DNA of 64,000 nt from Mycolicibacterium frederiksbergense (GCF_029893345.1 NZ_JARXVE010000009.1:62001-126000); one strand, 5' to 3'; numbered from the stretch's first letter, positions 44,964 through 54,085 are shown. The notes: generated by a model from the letters alone, not told the origin. Program-made: numbers and translations.

Positions 44964-46178
44964 TCAGTCCGGGTCGGAGACGACGATGCCCCGCTCGGCC
45001 AGCGCGTCGACGCGGTCCTCCGTGGTGCTCTCGGCGAGCTTGCGCCACTGCAGCAGCGAGTCGTCGGGGCGGTAGAGCTTCTCCGGCGGGGCGTCGGTGA
45101 CCTCGACCATCCACTTGTCCTGGCCGGAGAACTGGCCGTGGAACAGCCACCGCACCGCGCCGAGGTACTTGAAGTAGAAGGGGATGGTCTTGAGCCCCTT
45201 CTTGAAGTCGGCGATCACGCCGACGTACAGGTGGTTGTCGGCGTCGACCGGTACGTAGAACTCGTAGTGGATGAAGGTCGGGTAGGCGATCCGCAGGACG
45301 CCTGGCATGGACACCGAGGCAAACCCCGGGAACTCCTGCGCCGCGATCACGGGGTTGACCTGGCGGTGCGACCCGGTGTTGCCAATGTTGGTGGTCTGCT
45401 TCGGCGGCTTGGTCTTGTACCAGGCAAGGCCCGTCCAACGGCCCAGGCCGGGGAACTCGGCGTCCCAGAACTGTTGTTCCTGAACGCGGTAGATCCAGCG
45501 GCCACGCTTGACGATCTTGGTCGTATTCCACACCGGCATTGCCTTGAACAGGCGCCATAATGCGGTGCGGTGCAAGTACTTCGCGTGGCCTTCGTCGTAA
45601 CCGTTCTCGCATGCGAAGCGCCAGTTGCCCTCCCGCGGCATGATGCGGGCACCGATGACGGCGGGATTACTCACGAGCTCTTCGGGTAGTTGCTCGTCGA
45701 TCGGGTGCGGCTCCTCGCCGTCACCGACGAAGATCCACACCATGCCGAGACGCTCTTCGACGCGATAGGTCGGCTGGGTGACCTTGCCACAGATGGGTGA
45801 CTGCGGGCCGTCTGTGATGGCGGCCTTCAGCACACCGGTTTCGAGATCGAAGGTCCAGCCGTGGTAGACGCACGAGATCGTGCCCGGAAACTGCTTGTTG
45901 CCGTAGCTCAGCGGGACACCGCGGTGCGGGCACCGGTTGGCCATTGCGCGCACGACGCCGCGGTCGCGGATGACGAAGATGTCCTCGCCGAGCAGCTTCA
46001 CCCGAACCGGGCGCTCCCCGACATGGGACGAAAACTGCACGGGGTACCAGTAGCCGCGGAAGCCCGCCGCTGCCGCCTGGTAGTGCGGCCAAGTCGACCA
46101 GTCCTGCCGGCCCGGTAGCCGGCCCTCGCGCTTGCGGCGCGCCGCGGGCGCGGCTTGCGAATCCAGCGTCTCGCTCAT
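44964..46178 (-). CDS. Rieske non-heme iron oxygenase, CarAa-like
   Basis: A 404-residue terminal oxygenase. The Rieske cluster ligands are Cys83 and His85 (RCPHRG) and Cys103 and His106 (CVYHGW). The mononuclear iron site shows NGYDEGHAKYLH with His198 and His203 and the bridging Asp195. GFRGYWYPVQFS and LKLLGE-like (VKLLGED) blocks resemble carbazole dioxygenase CarAa, an alpha-only oxygenase without a beta subunit; none is encoded here either. Reductase and ferredoxin are encoded on the other strand across a 267-base divergent promoter region. I infer ring hydroxylation giving the catechol for the next enzyme. Confidence 0.92.
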   Translation of the reverse strand: MSETLDSQAAPAARRKREGRLPGRQDWSTWPHYQAAAAGFRGYWYPVQFSSHVGERPVRVKLLGEDIFVIRDRGVVRAMANRCPHRGVPLSYGNKQFPGTISCVYHGWTFDLETGVLKAAITDGPQSPICGKVTQPTYRVEERLGMVWIFVGDGEEPHPIDEQLPEELVSNPAVIGARIMPREGNWRFACENGYDEGHAKYLHRTALWRLFKAMPVWNTTKIVKRGRWIYRVQEQQFWDAEFPGLGRWTGLAWYKTKPPKQTTNIGNTGSHRQVNPVIAAQEFPGFASVSMPGVLRIAYPTFIHYEFYVPVDADNHLYVGVIADFKKGLKTIPFYFKYLGAVRWLFHGQFSGQDKWMVEVTDAPPEKLYRPDDSLLQWRKLAESTTEDRVDALAERGIVVSDPD

Positions 46179-46359
46179 CGTGTCAACTCCAGGTCATCAG
46201 CAGTTTTCGGCTTGCAGGAGCGAACTGGCGACGCTGCGGCACTCGCTTCCTTGATGACAGGACACCATCACCGGGCAGTCCCGACAATCGTCGCGGTTCG
46301 CCCAGCGAAATCCTTCGCAACACCCGTTGACGGCAGGTCCTTGATGCCCTCGGGGGCGA

Positions 46360-46372
46360 TTTCGTTCAGCGA
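46360..46372. promoter_or_regulatory. island operator motif, site 3
   Basis: TTTCGTTCAGCGA lies in the divergent region between the Rieske operon (start 46178) and the reductase operon (start 46446), 74 bases from the latter. A different repeat, GCGAA-ATCC-TTCGC, is about 50 bases to its left. Confidence 0.6.
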
Positions 46373-46445
46373 TCCAGCAAAGGTGATGTCGCATCACGAC
46401 CGACCTACAGTCCGTGGACACCAGATCCCCCATCGAGGAGTCCTC

Positions 46446-47441
46446 GTGACCGCACTGCCCTCCGTCGTCGAGGCCGACGTCGTCATCGTCGGCGCCGGCC
46501 CGACCGGCCTCTACGGCGCCTACTACGCCGGCTTCCGCGGGTTGTCGACCGTTGTCGTCGACGTCCTGCCTCAGGCAGGCGGCCAGGTCATGGCCCTGTA
46601 TCCGGAGAAGCAGATCCGCGACGTGGCCGCCCTGCCGTCGATCCGCGGACGCGATTTCGTCGCCAGCCTGGTCGAGCAGGCCAACACGTACTCCCCCACC
46701 TATCTACTTGGCCGCCAAGCGGTCTCGCTCGAACACATCGGCGGGTCACCCGTCGTGACTCTCGACGACGACACCGTCGTGCGTGCCGGCGCGGTGGTCA
46801 TCACCGCCGGAATCGGCACCCCGACCCCACGTCCGCTCGAGGCCGGCGGCGAGTGGCTCGGACGTGGACTGTCGTACTTCGTCGTCGACCCCGAGCAGCA
46901 CGCCGACCGGAACGTCATGATCGTCGGCGGGGGTGACTCCGCGCTCGACTGGGCCGACGCGCTGGCGTCGATCGCCAAGTCCGTCACCCTCGTCCACCGC
47001 CGTTCCGCATTCCGCGGTCACGCCGCGACGCTCGAGCGCGTCCGCTCCGGCTCCACCGTGATCCACACCGACACCGAGGTCGCCGCCCTGCACGGCGACC
47101 TCACCGCCGGTGTGCTCGAAAAGGTCACGCTGCGTTCGAAGTCCGGCGACGAGACCGTCGTCCCGACCGACCATGTCATCGCGGCCCTCGGATTCATCAG
47201 CGACCTAGGTCCCTTGCGCGAGTGGGGCATCGAACTCACCGGCCGGTCGATACTGGTCGACCGCGCCGGGCGCACGAACCTCCCGCGCGTGTACGCAGCC
47301 GGCGACGTGTCCGACTACGACGGCAAGGTCAAGCTCATGTCCGTCGGTTTCGGTGAGGTCGCGATCGCCATGAACCACGTCGCGGTCGACCTCGACCCCG
47401 ATCTCGTGCTGTTCCCGGGTCACTCGACCGACGGCGCCTGA
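46446..47441 (+). CDS. ferredoxin-NADP reductase (thioredoxin-reductase-like)
   Basis: A 331-residue flavoprotein. The FAD motif GAGPTGLYGAYYAGFRG is at about residue 16, the NADPH motif GGGDSALDWA at about 160, and the C-terminal YAAGDVSDYDGK closes the FAD site. It has no CxxC disulfide, which separates it from thioredoxin reductases and puts it with type 2 ferredoxin reductases. GTG 46446 follows GAGGAG. It would pass electrons from NADPH to the ferredoxin encoded next and on to the Rieske oxygenase. Confidence 0.9.
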   Translation: MTALPSVVEADVVIVGAGPTGLYGAYYAGFRGLSTVVVDVLPQAGGQVMALYPEKQIRDVAALPSIRGRDFVASLVEQANTYSPTYLLGRQAVSLEHIGGSPVVTLDDDTVVRAGAVVITAGIGTPTPRPLEAGGEWLGRGLSYFVVDPEQHADRNVMIVGGGDSALDWADALASIAKSVTLVHRRSAFRGHAATLERVRSGSTVIHTDTEVAALHGDLTAGVLEKVTLRSKSGDETVVPTDHVIAALGFISDLGPLREWGIELTGRSILVDRAGRTNLPRVYAAGDVSDYDGKVKLMSVGFGEVAIAMNHVAVDLDPDLVLFPGHSTDGA

Positions 47442-47467
47442 TCCACCATCAACCCGAAGGAGACCCC

Positions 47468-47809
47468 ATGGCTTATGTCATCGGTGCCAGCTGTATCGAT
47501 GAGCTCGACCGTTCATGCATCGAGGTGTGTCCCGTCGATTGCATCTACATTGGCGAGCGCAAGAGCTATATCAACGCCAGTGAGTGCATCGACTGCGGCG
47601 CATGCGAAGTCGAATGCCCGGTGGATGCCGTGTTCGTAGACCGAAAGGCTCGAAAGGACCCCGAACTCGCCGAGTTCCTCGCCGACTCCGTGGCGTTCTT
47701 CGCCGAGCCGCTGCCGGGCCGGTCGGAGCCGCTCGGCGATCCCGGCGGATCACAGAAGCTCGGCCCGGTCGGTACCGACACCGAGTTCATCGCGAACTAC
47801 TCCGCGTGA
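47468..47809 (+). CDS. 7Fe ferredoxin ([3Fe-4S][4Fe-4S])
   Basis: A 113-residue ferredoxin with eight cysteines at 9, 17, 21, 25, 40, 43, 46 and 50. Spacing fits the FdxA-type 7Fe class: one 3Fe-4S and one 4Fe-4S cluster in the first 55 residues, then an extended tail. It has AGGAG before the ATG. Placed between reductase and transporter and opposite the oxygenase, it most likely is the electron carrier of the Rieske system. Confidence 0.93.
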   Translation: MAYVIGASCIDELDRSCIEVCPVDCIYIGERKSYINASECIDCGACEVECPVDAVFVDRKARKDPELAEFLADSVAFFAEPLPGRSEPLGDPGGSQKLGPVGTDTEFIANYSA

Positions 47810-47837
47810 GGGCCGCCGTCCTCGCGACCCGCGGCCA

Positions 47838-49043
47838 GTGAGGTCCCGCGGTCGGAGCCGCGACGTCATCGGCGCCGCCCTGTCCATGGCCGTGACGGCG
47901 GCTCCGCCCTTTCTGGTCGGCACGATGGGTCCCGGTATCTCGGCCGACCTCGGCCTGAGCGTCTCTGCCCTCGCCGCAACAATCTCGCTCGGTTACCTGG
48001 TGGCTGCGGTGCTCAGCCCGGCCGGCGGGCTAGTGGTCCAGCGCATCGCGCCACCGCGTGCCCTGCGCCTGGCCGGGCTCCTGACGAGCATCGGCGTCGC
48101 CCTCGTCGCCGTAGCCACTTCGCCGCTGGAGCTCACGGCCGCGTTCGTGTCGATCGGCCTCGCCAACGCGATCATTCAGCCTGCCTCCAACGGAACGCTC
48201 GCGACCGCCGTCCGCGGACAGCTGCAGGGCGCTCTGTTCGGCGTGGTGCAGTCGGCCATTCCCGCCGCGACGCTGCTCGCCGGCATCCTGCTCGCCCTGC
48301 TCCACGACGTCCGTCCGTGGCGGGAGGCCATGGTCGTTCTGTTCCTACTCACGCTGGTTCCGCAACTGGTCATTACCCGGAGTCGGTCGATCTCGCGTAC
48401 CTGTGCAGCGCCCACGGAACCGCTCAGCGACACCGGTCCCGGCCGCACGATGCTGGTCGCCTTCTGCACCGGCGGGTTCCTGGGGTCGGCCGCGGCCACC
48501 ACGGTCGCCGTGTTCGGCGTCGCCGGAGGGCTGGCAGGCGGGCTCTCCCCAGCGGTTGCCGCCGCTGGCCTGATGCTCGGCAGCGGGTGCTGCGTCCTGG
48601 GACGAGTCTGGACTTCGTGGCGCTGGGGCGGCCATGCGCCACGCAGGCTCCTCTTCGACATCGCCGGCCTGCAGTTGGGCGGGGTTGTCGGCCTCGCACT
48701 GCTGACGACCGGCACGACCGTGGGCTATATCGTCGGGCTCGCAATCGCTTTCGGCAGCGGCTGGGGCTGGACCGGGCTGCTCAACCTCGCGATCGCTCGG
48801 ACCTGGACCGACCGCGTCGCGACGGTGACCGGCGTGATGCAGCTCGGTCTCTTCGGCGGCGGGGTCGCCGGGCCGCTGCTGTACGGCGCCGTCGCCGACG
48901 CCGACGGCTACACCACCGCGTGGTTCGTGGCGGCCGCCGGACTCCTCGGCGCAGCTATCGCCACCACGCTCGCCGCCCGTCTGCTCGGCCAGACGCCGAT
49001 CAGCGATGGGGCGGATGCACGGCTCAGTCGGCCAGACGCCTGA
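47838..49043 (+). CDS. MFS transporter
   Basis: A 401-residue protein with about 12 membrane helices and a basic start (RSRGRSRD). GSGWGWTGLLNLAIARTW and GLFGGGVAGPLLYG in the second half are of major facilitator type. The start is a GTG at 47838. It is the third gene after reductase and ferredoxin and overlaps the convergent TetR gene by 20 bases. It probably imports the aromatic substrate or an intermediate. Confidence 0.82.
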   Translation: MRSRGRSRDVIGAALSMAVTAAPPFLVGTMGPGISADLGLSVSALAATISLGYLVAAVLSPAGGLVVQRIAPPRALRLAGLLTSIGVALVAVATSPLELTAAFVSIGLANAIIQPASNGTLATAVRGQLQGALFGVVQSAIPAATLLAGILLALLHDVRPWREAMVVLFLLTLVPQLVITRSRSISRTCAAPTEPLSDTGPGRTMLVAFCTGGFLGSAAATTVAVFGVAGGLAGGLSPAVAAAGLMLGSGCCVLGRVWTSWRWGGHAPRRLLFDIAGLQLGGVVGLALLTTGTTVGYIVGLAIAFGSGWGWTGLLNLAIARTWTDRVATVTGVMQLGLFGGGVAGPLLYGAVADADGYTTAWFVAAAGLLGAAIATTLAARLLGQTPISDGADARLSRPDA

Positions 49044-49596
49044 TGACCTCACGCAGGGTTTCCAGCAACTGCTCGGTGCGCGCGTCGTCCCGGAAGACAA
49101 GGTGCTGCAGCACGAGGCCGTCGAGCGCCGCGAAGACGACAGCCGACGCTCGACCGTCGGCGTCGTCGATTCCGACCCCCTCAATGGTCTGCCGAACCTT
49201 GGCCATGTAGCGCTCGTACTGCTGACGCACATTGTCGATCGACAGTCCACCGCGGATCGCCTGCATCGTCTCGTCGAACTGCAGCAGTGGACGCTCCCAC
49301 GAGGTGTTGAGGGACTCGACAAAGGTGGAGGCGAATTCCTCGATCGAGTCGGCCTCCAGCCGCGCGCTGTCAGAGTCCTTGGCCGCCGCCCGCCGGAACG
49401 CCTCGGCGAGCAACTGTTCGCGGGTTCCGAAGTGGTGGCGTACCAGTCCGTGGGCCACACCAGCGTGCGCCGCGACGGCCCGATAGGTGACGGCTCGGAG
49501 TCCCTCGCGACCCCCGATCTCCATCGCGGCGTCGAGGAGCCGGTCGCGGCCCGATGCCGAATCGCCCCCCGGGCTCAAAGCTTCTGCAGACGCCAC
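49024..49596 (-). CDS. TetR-family regulator
   Basis: A 190-residue regulator with an N-terminal TetR helix-turn-helix (about residues 18-62: LLDAAMEIGGREGLRAVTYRAVAAHAGVAHGLVRHHFG). Upstream, a perfect palindrome CGAAATTTCG (49639-49648) lies 42 bases before its start, next to the end of aldehyde dehydrogenase 2. It may control itself and the transporter gene or the amine oxidase unit. The ligand domain gives no substrate clue. Confidence 0.87.
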   Translation of the reverse strand: MASAEALSPGGDSASGRDRLLDAAMEIGGREGLRAVTYRAVAAHAGVAHGLVRHHFGTREQLLAEAFRRAAAKDSDSARLEADSIEEFASTFVESLNTSWERPLLQFDETMQAIRGGLSIDNVRQQYERYMAKVRQTIEGVGIDDADGRASAVVFAALDGLVLQHLVFRDDARTEQLLETLREVIRRLAD

Positions 49597-49651
49597 AAGG
49601 TCACCTAACCTTCATCGGGGTGCGGCCACCCCTCGGTCCGAAATTTCGCAC

Positions 49652-51166
49652 CTACGCTTCGGAAAGCCCCCACAGCGGATGACGTTCGACGCTCAGGTCG
49701 ATGTTGACCGACTTGACGGCAGTGTATTCACGCAGCGTCTCGAACGACAGTTCCCGGCCGAAGCCGCTGTCGCCTCGACCACCCATCGGCATGCCGGGCG
49801 GAAGGTCGAACCAGCGATTGACCCACACGATGCCCGCGTCGAGTTCGTCGGCCATCCTGTGCGCGCGGCGCAGGTCGCGCGTCCAGACACCCGCGGCGAG
49901 ACCGTAACGAGTCGAGTTGGCACGGGCGACGGCCTCCTCGTCGGAGCTGAACCGCTCGGCGACCGTGACCGGCCCGAACACCTCCGTGCGCGTGATGGTG
50001 GCCCGACCGTCGGGATCGGCCAGCAGTACCGGCCGCTGGTAGAAACCGCCTGCCAGCGACGGGTCCAGGTCGAGGGGCTCGTCGCCCACGAGGACGGAAA
50101 CCCCCTCGCCCCTGGCGCGGTCCAGGTGGCCGCGCACCAGGTCGAGCTGCAGCCGCGAGACGAGCGGGCCCACCTCGGTGCCAGGGTCGGTTGCGTCGCC
50201 GACGGCGATCCGCCGCGCGACGTCAGTGAATCGCGCCACGAACTCGTCGTGGATGTCGTCGTGAAGCAGCAGCCGGGACGACGCGATGCACGCCTCACCG
50301 TTGGCGAGGTAGATCCCCATGAGCGCGTCCTGGACCGCGATCTCGAGGTCCGCGTCCGCCGCCACAATCATGGGGCCCTTGCCACCGAGCTCCATGAGGC
50401 TCGGAGTCAGGGCGCCCGCTGCCGAGCCCAGGATGGCCTTTGCTGTCGAGGGTCCGCCGGTGAAGGTGATCTTGGCGACGTCTGGATGCGAGACGAGCGC
50501 CGCGCCCGTCTCCGGACCTACGCCGGTCACGATGTTGAGCACGCCCGGAGGAAGCAGGTCAGCGATCATCGCGACGAACTCGAGGATGCTCACCGACGCG
50601 TATTCAGACGGCTTCACGACGATCGTGTTGCCGCCGGCGAGCGCCGGCGCGACCTTGTTGGCGAAGGTGATGAGCGGCGAGTTCCATGACAGAACGGCCG
50701 CGACGACGCCGAGCGGCTCGCGTTTGGTGTACAGCAGCGTGTCCGGGTTCGCCAGCGGCACCTGCTCGCCGTTGAAGGCCCGGATAGCGCCCGCATAGAA
50801 CCGGAAGACCGCCTGCACGGTCGGGATATCGGCGATGAACGCCTCTCGGATCGGGCGTCCGTTCTCGGTGGCCAGGAGTGACGCGAACCGCTCGCCGCCG
50901 GACTCGAATCGGTCGGCGATCGCGAGCAGGATCGCCTGGCGGCGGTCCAGCGTCGTCTTGCGCCAGCCGCGAAAGGCCGACCGGGCCGCGGCTACGGCCC
51001 GCTCCACGTCGGCCGTCGAACCCTGGGGGACGACGGCCCACGGTGTACCCACGCTCGGGTCGACGGCCTCGAAGCTGCCCGAACCCCCGACCCAGACCCC
51101 GTCGATGTACTGCAGGTAGTCCGCCTCGGGGAGATAGGCGTTGCGGGTGTGGATGCTGGTCGACAT
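49652..51166 (-). CDS. NAD(P)-dependent aldehyde dehydrogenase 2
   Basis: A 504-residue ALDH. Glu259 in MELGGKGPMIV and Cys293 in NGEACIASSR are the catalytic residues; VLSWNSPLITFANK and FTGGPSTAKA hold the cofactor. ATG 51166 has GGAAGGA upstream. It lies 28 bases behind the copper amine oxidase gene, so it most likely oxidises the aldehyde released by that oxidase. Confidence 0.9.
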   Translation of the reverse strand: MSTSIHTRNAYLPEADYLQYIDGVWVGGSGSFEAVDPSVGTPWAVVPQGSTADVERAVAAARSAFRGWRKTTLDRRQAILLAIADRFESGGERFASLLATENGRPIREAFIADIPTVQAVFRFYAGAIRAFNGEQVPLANPDTLLYTKREPLGVVAAVLSWNSPLITFANKVAPALAGGNTIVVKPSEYASVSILEFVAMIADLLPPGVLNIVTGVGPETGAALVSHPDVAKITFTGGPSTAKAILGSAAGALTPSLMELGGKGPMIVAADADLEIAVQDALMGIYLANGEACIASSRLLLHDDIHDEFVARFTDVARRIAVGDATDPGTEVGPLVSRLQLDLVRGHLDRARGEGVSVLVGDEPLDLDPSLAGGFYQRPVLLADPDGRATITRTEVFGPVTVAERFSSDEEAVARANSTRYGLAAGVWTRDLRRAHRMADELDAGIVWVNRWFDLPPGMPMGGRGDSGFGRELSFETLREYTAVKSVNIDLSVERHPLWGLSEA

Positions 51167-51194
51167 GGTCGGTCCTTCCGTGTGAGGCGACGCC

Positions 51195-53132
51195 TCAGTG
51201 GCAGTGGTTCCCGGTGGTCTCGCCTTCGTTCCCCGACCCGCAGTGGGCGGCCTTCGACGGCGGCACGTCGAGCGCCGGGTTCTTGTCGAAGAAGTTGACC
51301 GGGAGCAGATGGAAGCCGGCCACCTCGGTGGGCATGACCGGCCAGTCCTCGGCGCGCGGGATGTGCGTGACGCCGAGCGTGTGCCACAGCACGACGTCGG
51401 TGTCCTCGACAGGTCGGTTGTCCTTCGTCCAACGCGGCAGACCGTCCCCGGAGCGGCTCTGGTTGGGAAAGTCACCGCTCGGCCGCATTTCGGCGGGGTC
51501 GTAGGGCGTGACCCACATATTCCGGGTCGCGAAACCCGCCCGCTTGGCGATATAGGACGGATCCTGGGCCAGCAGCGTGGCCGAAGACCAGCCCGGAAGG
51601 AACTTGTACCCGACGGGATTGCCCCACGCGTTGGTCTTTCCGCGGTTGACGATGGTCCAGTTGCGCGACGACTGCGGGTTGGTGTGGTCATCGCCGCTGA
51701 GCTCGCGATCGATCACGGTCCGGTTGACCCCGATCGCGTTGCCGTACGGGTTGTCCGGGCCGACGGGCACGCCGTACGCATCGTTCTGGACCACGGTGTT
51801 CTCCCAGCCGTCGACCTCGGGATCGAGGCGGAAGGAGAAGATGTGCTGGTGGTACGTCGCCACCAGGTTGCGCGCGATCCGGGTGCCGTGCGGTGTGGCC
51901 TCCCCGACCTCGACCGAGCGGGTTTGCACGATACCCAGCAGCTTGACCTCGACCTGGATCGAGGCATCTTGGTAGAAATTCCAGTAGAAGCCGTAGTGGT
52001 AGTTGCCGACCGTCGCGATGAAGCTGACCACGAGACGACGCGACCGCCGCACATCGACCGCCCCGGTCATCCAATCGGTGTGCTTCCACAGGATGCCGGC
52101 ATCCTCCTCGTGGATGCAGATGGCGTTCTCGATCACGGTGGGCTCACCGTCTTCGCCCGCGAGCACTGCGTCGAGGTACACGATCTCGCCGAGGCAATCG
52201 CAGCCGAGCCGCAGTGAGTTGGCAAGCTTGCCGAGACCGAACTCTCCGGCGTCGAATGCGCTGCGCCAGAAGTGTTCTCTTGACGGCTCGCCGTAAGGGA
52301 CCACCATCTCGGCCAGGGACGCGCGGTGCAGGACCGAGCGATACTCGTCGCCGTCCTTGTACTCGACAGCATGGAGCACGAGCCCTTCGAGAGGGTGCCA
52401 GTTGATGCGGAAGCGCCACTTCTGCCAGGTGAGCTCGCGGCCCTCGATCGCGAACCCCACGCCCTCGGGCTGGATGATCTCGAGCGGCGCGACATCGGTG
52501 CGCATGGGCTGGTTCGCGTCGGGCGTGTAGTTGGCGAGCTCGGTGTTCATCGGTCGGACACCGAAGTCGTGAACTTCCAGCACTTCTTGCGCAACAAGAT
52601 CGACGACGGCGATGACGCCCTCGATCGGGTGTGCGTAGCCGTTGTCATCCGGAAATTCGCGGTAGTACGAGACCGATCCGGCAACCCGGCGGCCGTCGAC
52701 ATCGACATCGATCACGCCGGGGACTGCCATGTTGCCGACACCCCACGGATCGATCTGCACCTTGTCGAGGTCGGTGATTCCGCGCTTGGCGAGGGCCTCG
52801 ATGTAGCGCTGGTCCTTCTTGATCAGGCCTGGCGCAGTGTCGAATTCTTCAAGGAGCATTGGCGCCGCGCCGTCGGTGACAGGTACGGACGAGACGAGAC
52901 ACTCGGCATCGAGGTCGACAACGAGGTCGTGGGTGGCGCCCGTCGCCCGGTCGACCAGCAGCACCCGCGCCCGCCGGGCGACCTCCGCGCCCTCGCGGAG
53001 CAGCCGCTTGTCCGGCTCGTCGGTGTAGACGGCGGCGAAGCCGGGTCGCTCGGCGACCTCCTCACGGCGGACGATGGCGGCGACTCGACGGATCTCGTCA
53101 GCTGTCAAGGAGTCGAAGAGGGGGTGGCGCAT
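51195..53132 (-). CDS. copper amine oxidase (TPQ enzyme)
   Basis: A 645-residue oxidase that converts a primary amine to aldehyde, ammonia and hydrogen peroxide. Copper ligands: His428 and His430 in ATYHQH and probably His590 in LGVTHIPRAEDWPVMP. The base Asp294 is in SAFDAGEFGLG. The tyrosine that becomes topaquinone is Tyr378 in GNYHYGFYW; the residue after it is usually Asp or Glu but here it is His. It starts at 53132 with AAGGAAAA in front. The tail AAHCGSGNEGETTGNHCH is Cys/His-rich. It opens the two-gene unit with aldehyde dehydrogenase 2. Confidence 0.93.
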   Translation of the reverse strand: MRHPLFDSLTADEIRRVAAIVRREEVAERPGFAAVYTDEPDKRLLREGAEVARRARVLLVDRATGATHDLVVDLDAECLVSSVPVTDGAAPMLLEEFDTAPGLIKKDQRYIEALAKRGITDLDKVQIDPWGVGNMAVPGVIDVDVDGRRVAGSVSYYREFPDDNGYAHPIEGVIAVVDLVAQEVLEVHDFGVRPMNTELANYTPDANQPMRTDVAPLEIIQPEGVGFAIEGRELTWQKWRFRINWHPLEGLVLHAVEYKDGDEYRSVLHRASLAEMVVPYGEPSREHFWRSAFDAGEFGLGKLANSLRLGCDCLGEIVYLDAVLAGEDGEPTVIENAICIHEEDAGILWKHTDWMTGAVDVRRSRRLVVSFIATVGNYHYGFYWNFYQDASIQVEVKLLGIVQTRSVEVGEATPHGTRIARNLVATYHQHIFSFRLDPEVDGWENTVVQNDAYGVPVGPDNPYGNAIGVNRTVIDRELSGDDHTNPQSSRNWTIVNRGKTNAWGNPVGYKFLPGWSSATLLAQDPSYIAKRAGFATRNMWVTPYDPAEMRPSGDFPNQSRSGDGLPRWTKDNRPVEDTDVVLWHTLGVTHIPRAEDWPVMPTEVAGFHLLPVNFFDKNPALDVPPSKAAHCGSGNEGETTGNHCH

Positions 53133-53223
53133 GGGTTTTCCTTTCATCACACGCGGTCGACTGGGATGACCTCGGTGGGTGACAGCCAGCTAAGCACCGC
53201 GACGGTGTGTGCGGTCGAGAGCG

Positions 53224-53236
53224 TTTCGCTCAACGA
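53224..53236. promoter_or_regulatory. island operator motif, site 4
   Basis: TTTCGCTCAACGA lies 92 bases before the copper amine oxidase start, in the gap behind the hydrolase-like gene. Confidence 0.6.
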
Positions 53237-53257
53237 GCCTTCGCGAGATCGGTTCGT

Positions 53258-54085
53258 CTAGGCCGGGAGCCCGGCGAGGAATCGCGTGATCTCGACTGCC
53301 ACCGGCTCCGGCAGCTGCTCGAGCATCGGGATCATGCCGCCCTCGATGATCGCCACCTCGACGCTCGGGGCGCCGGTGAGCGCTTGGCGCATCGGTTCGA
53401 TGTCGGGGAAGCAGAACGGGTCGGCATCCCCTCCGAGGATCAGTACCGGCGCCGACACCCGGCCGATGCGGTGCTCCATGACGTACCGCGCGCACGCGAG
53501 GTGGCCCTCGAGCGGGTCGACCCCGGGCGCCAACGCGTCACGGATGAAGCGGTTGAGGATGTCCGGACGATCCTTGGGGTAGTACGGGGCCCGCTGCGCC
53601 CACCACGTAACGAGGTGGGCACCGTCGACGTCCATCTCGGCGTCGTCGACCCCGGGGCCGCCGGCGTGGTGGGCCCGGTACTCCGGTCCCGTGAAGGCCG
53701 GCGACGACAGGATCACCGCCTCGACCCGGCCCGGCGCGTCTGCCGCGACCTCGACTGCCACGACGGCCCCCGTGTGGTGGCCCAGCACAGCGAACCGGTC
53801 GAGGCCCAGGGAGTCGGCCAGGGCGAGGACACCCGAGGCGTACTGCTGGATCGTTTGCGGTCCCTGCGGTTTGGCGGACTGCCCGAACCCGTACATGTCC
53901 ATCGCGACGATGCGGTGGTGCGGGCCGAGGAGCGGTAGTAGCTCGGCGAACTCATCATGTGAGCGCGGCGTCTGGTGCAGCGCAATCACCGGGATCCCGC
54001 CGCTCCCGGCCTCGGCGTAATGCAGCTGCCCGAGCGGGGTGTCGGCGTACCCGAAGCGGACAGGGCCGGCAGCGTCAGTCGACAA
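53258..54085 (-). CDS. alpha/beta hydrolase fold protein with altered catalytic triad
   Basis: A 275-residue alpha/beta hydrolase by fold (VIALHQTPRSHDEF, AMDMYGFGQS, LILGGDADPF). At the nucleophile elbow it reads VLGHHTGAVV, so the third position of GxSxG is His104 instead of Ser, with Thr105 next. The final catalytic His position reads EGGMIPMLEQ, with Met. It therefore may not be a hydrolase in the normal sense. It overlaps the permease gene upstream by 11 bases and is likely co-expressed with it. Confidence 0.75.
   Translation of the reverse strand: MSTDAAGPVRFGYADTPLGQLHYAEAGSGGIPVIALHQTPRSHDEFAELLPLLGPHHRIVAMDMYGFGQSAKPQGPQTIQQYASGVLALADSLGLDRFAVLGHHTGAVVAVEVAADAPGRVEAVILSSPAFTGPEYRAHHAGGPGVDDAEMDVDGAHLVTWWAQRAPYYPKDRPDILNRFIRDALAPGVDPLEGHLACARYVMEHRIGRVSAPVLILGGDADPFCFPDIEPMRQALTGAPSVEVAIIEGGMIPMLEQLPEPVAVEITRFLAGLPA

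Noticed and set aside
48418..48430. AACCGCTCAGCGA, similar to the island motif
   Set aside because: It lies inside the MFS coding region and is explained by codons; not counted as an operator.
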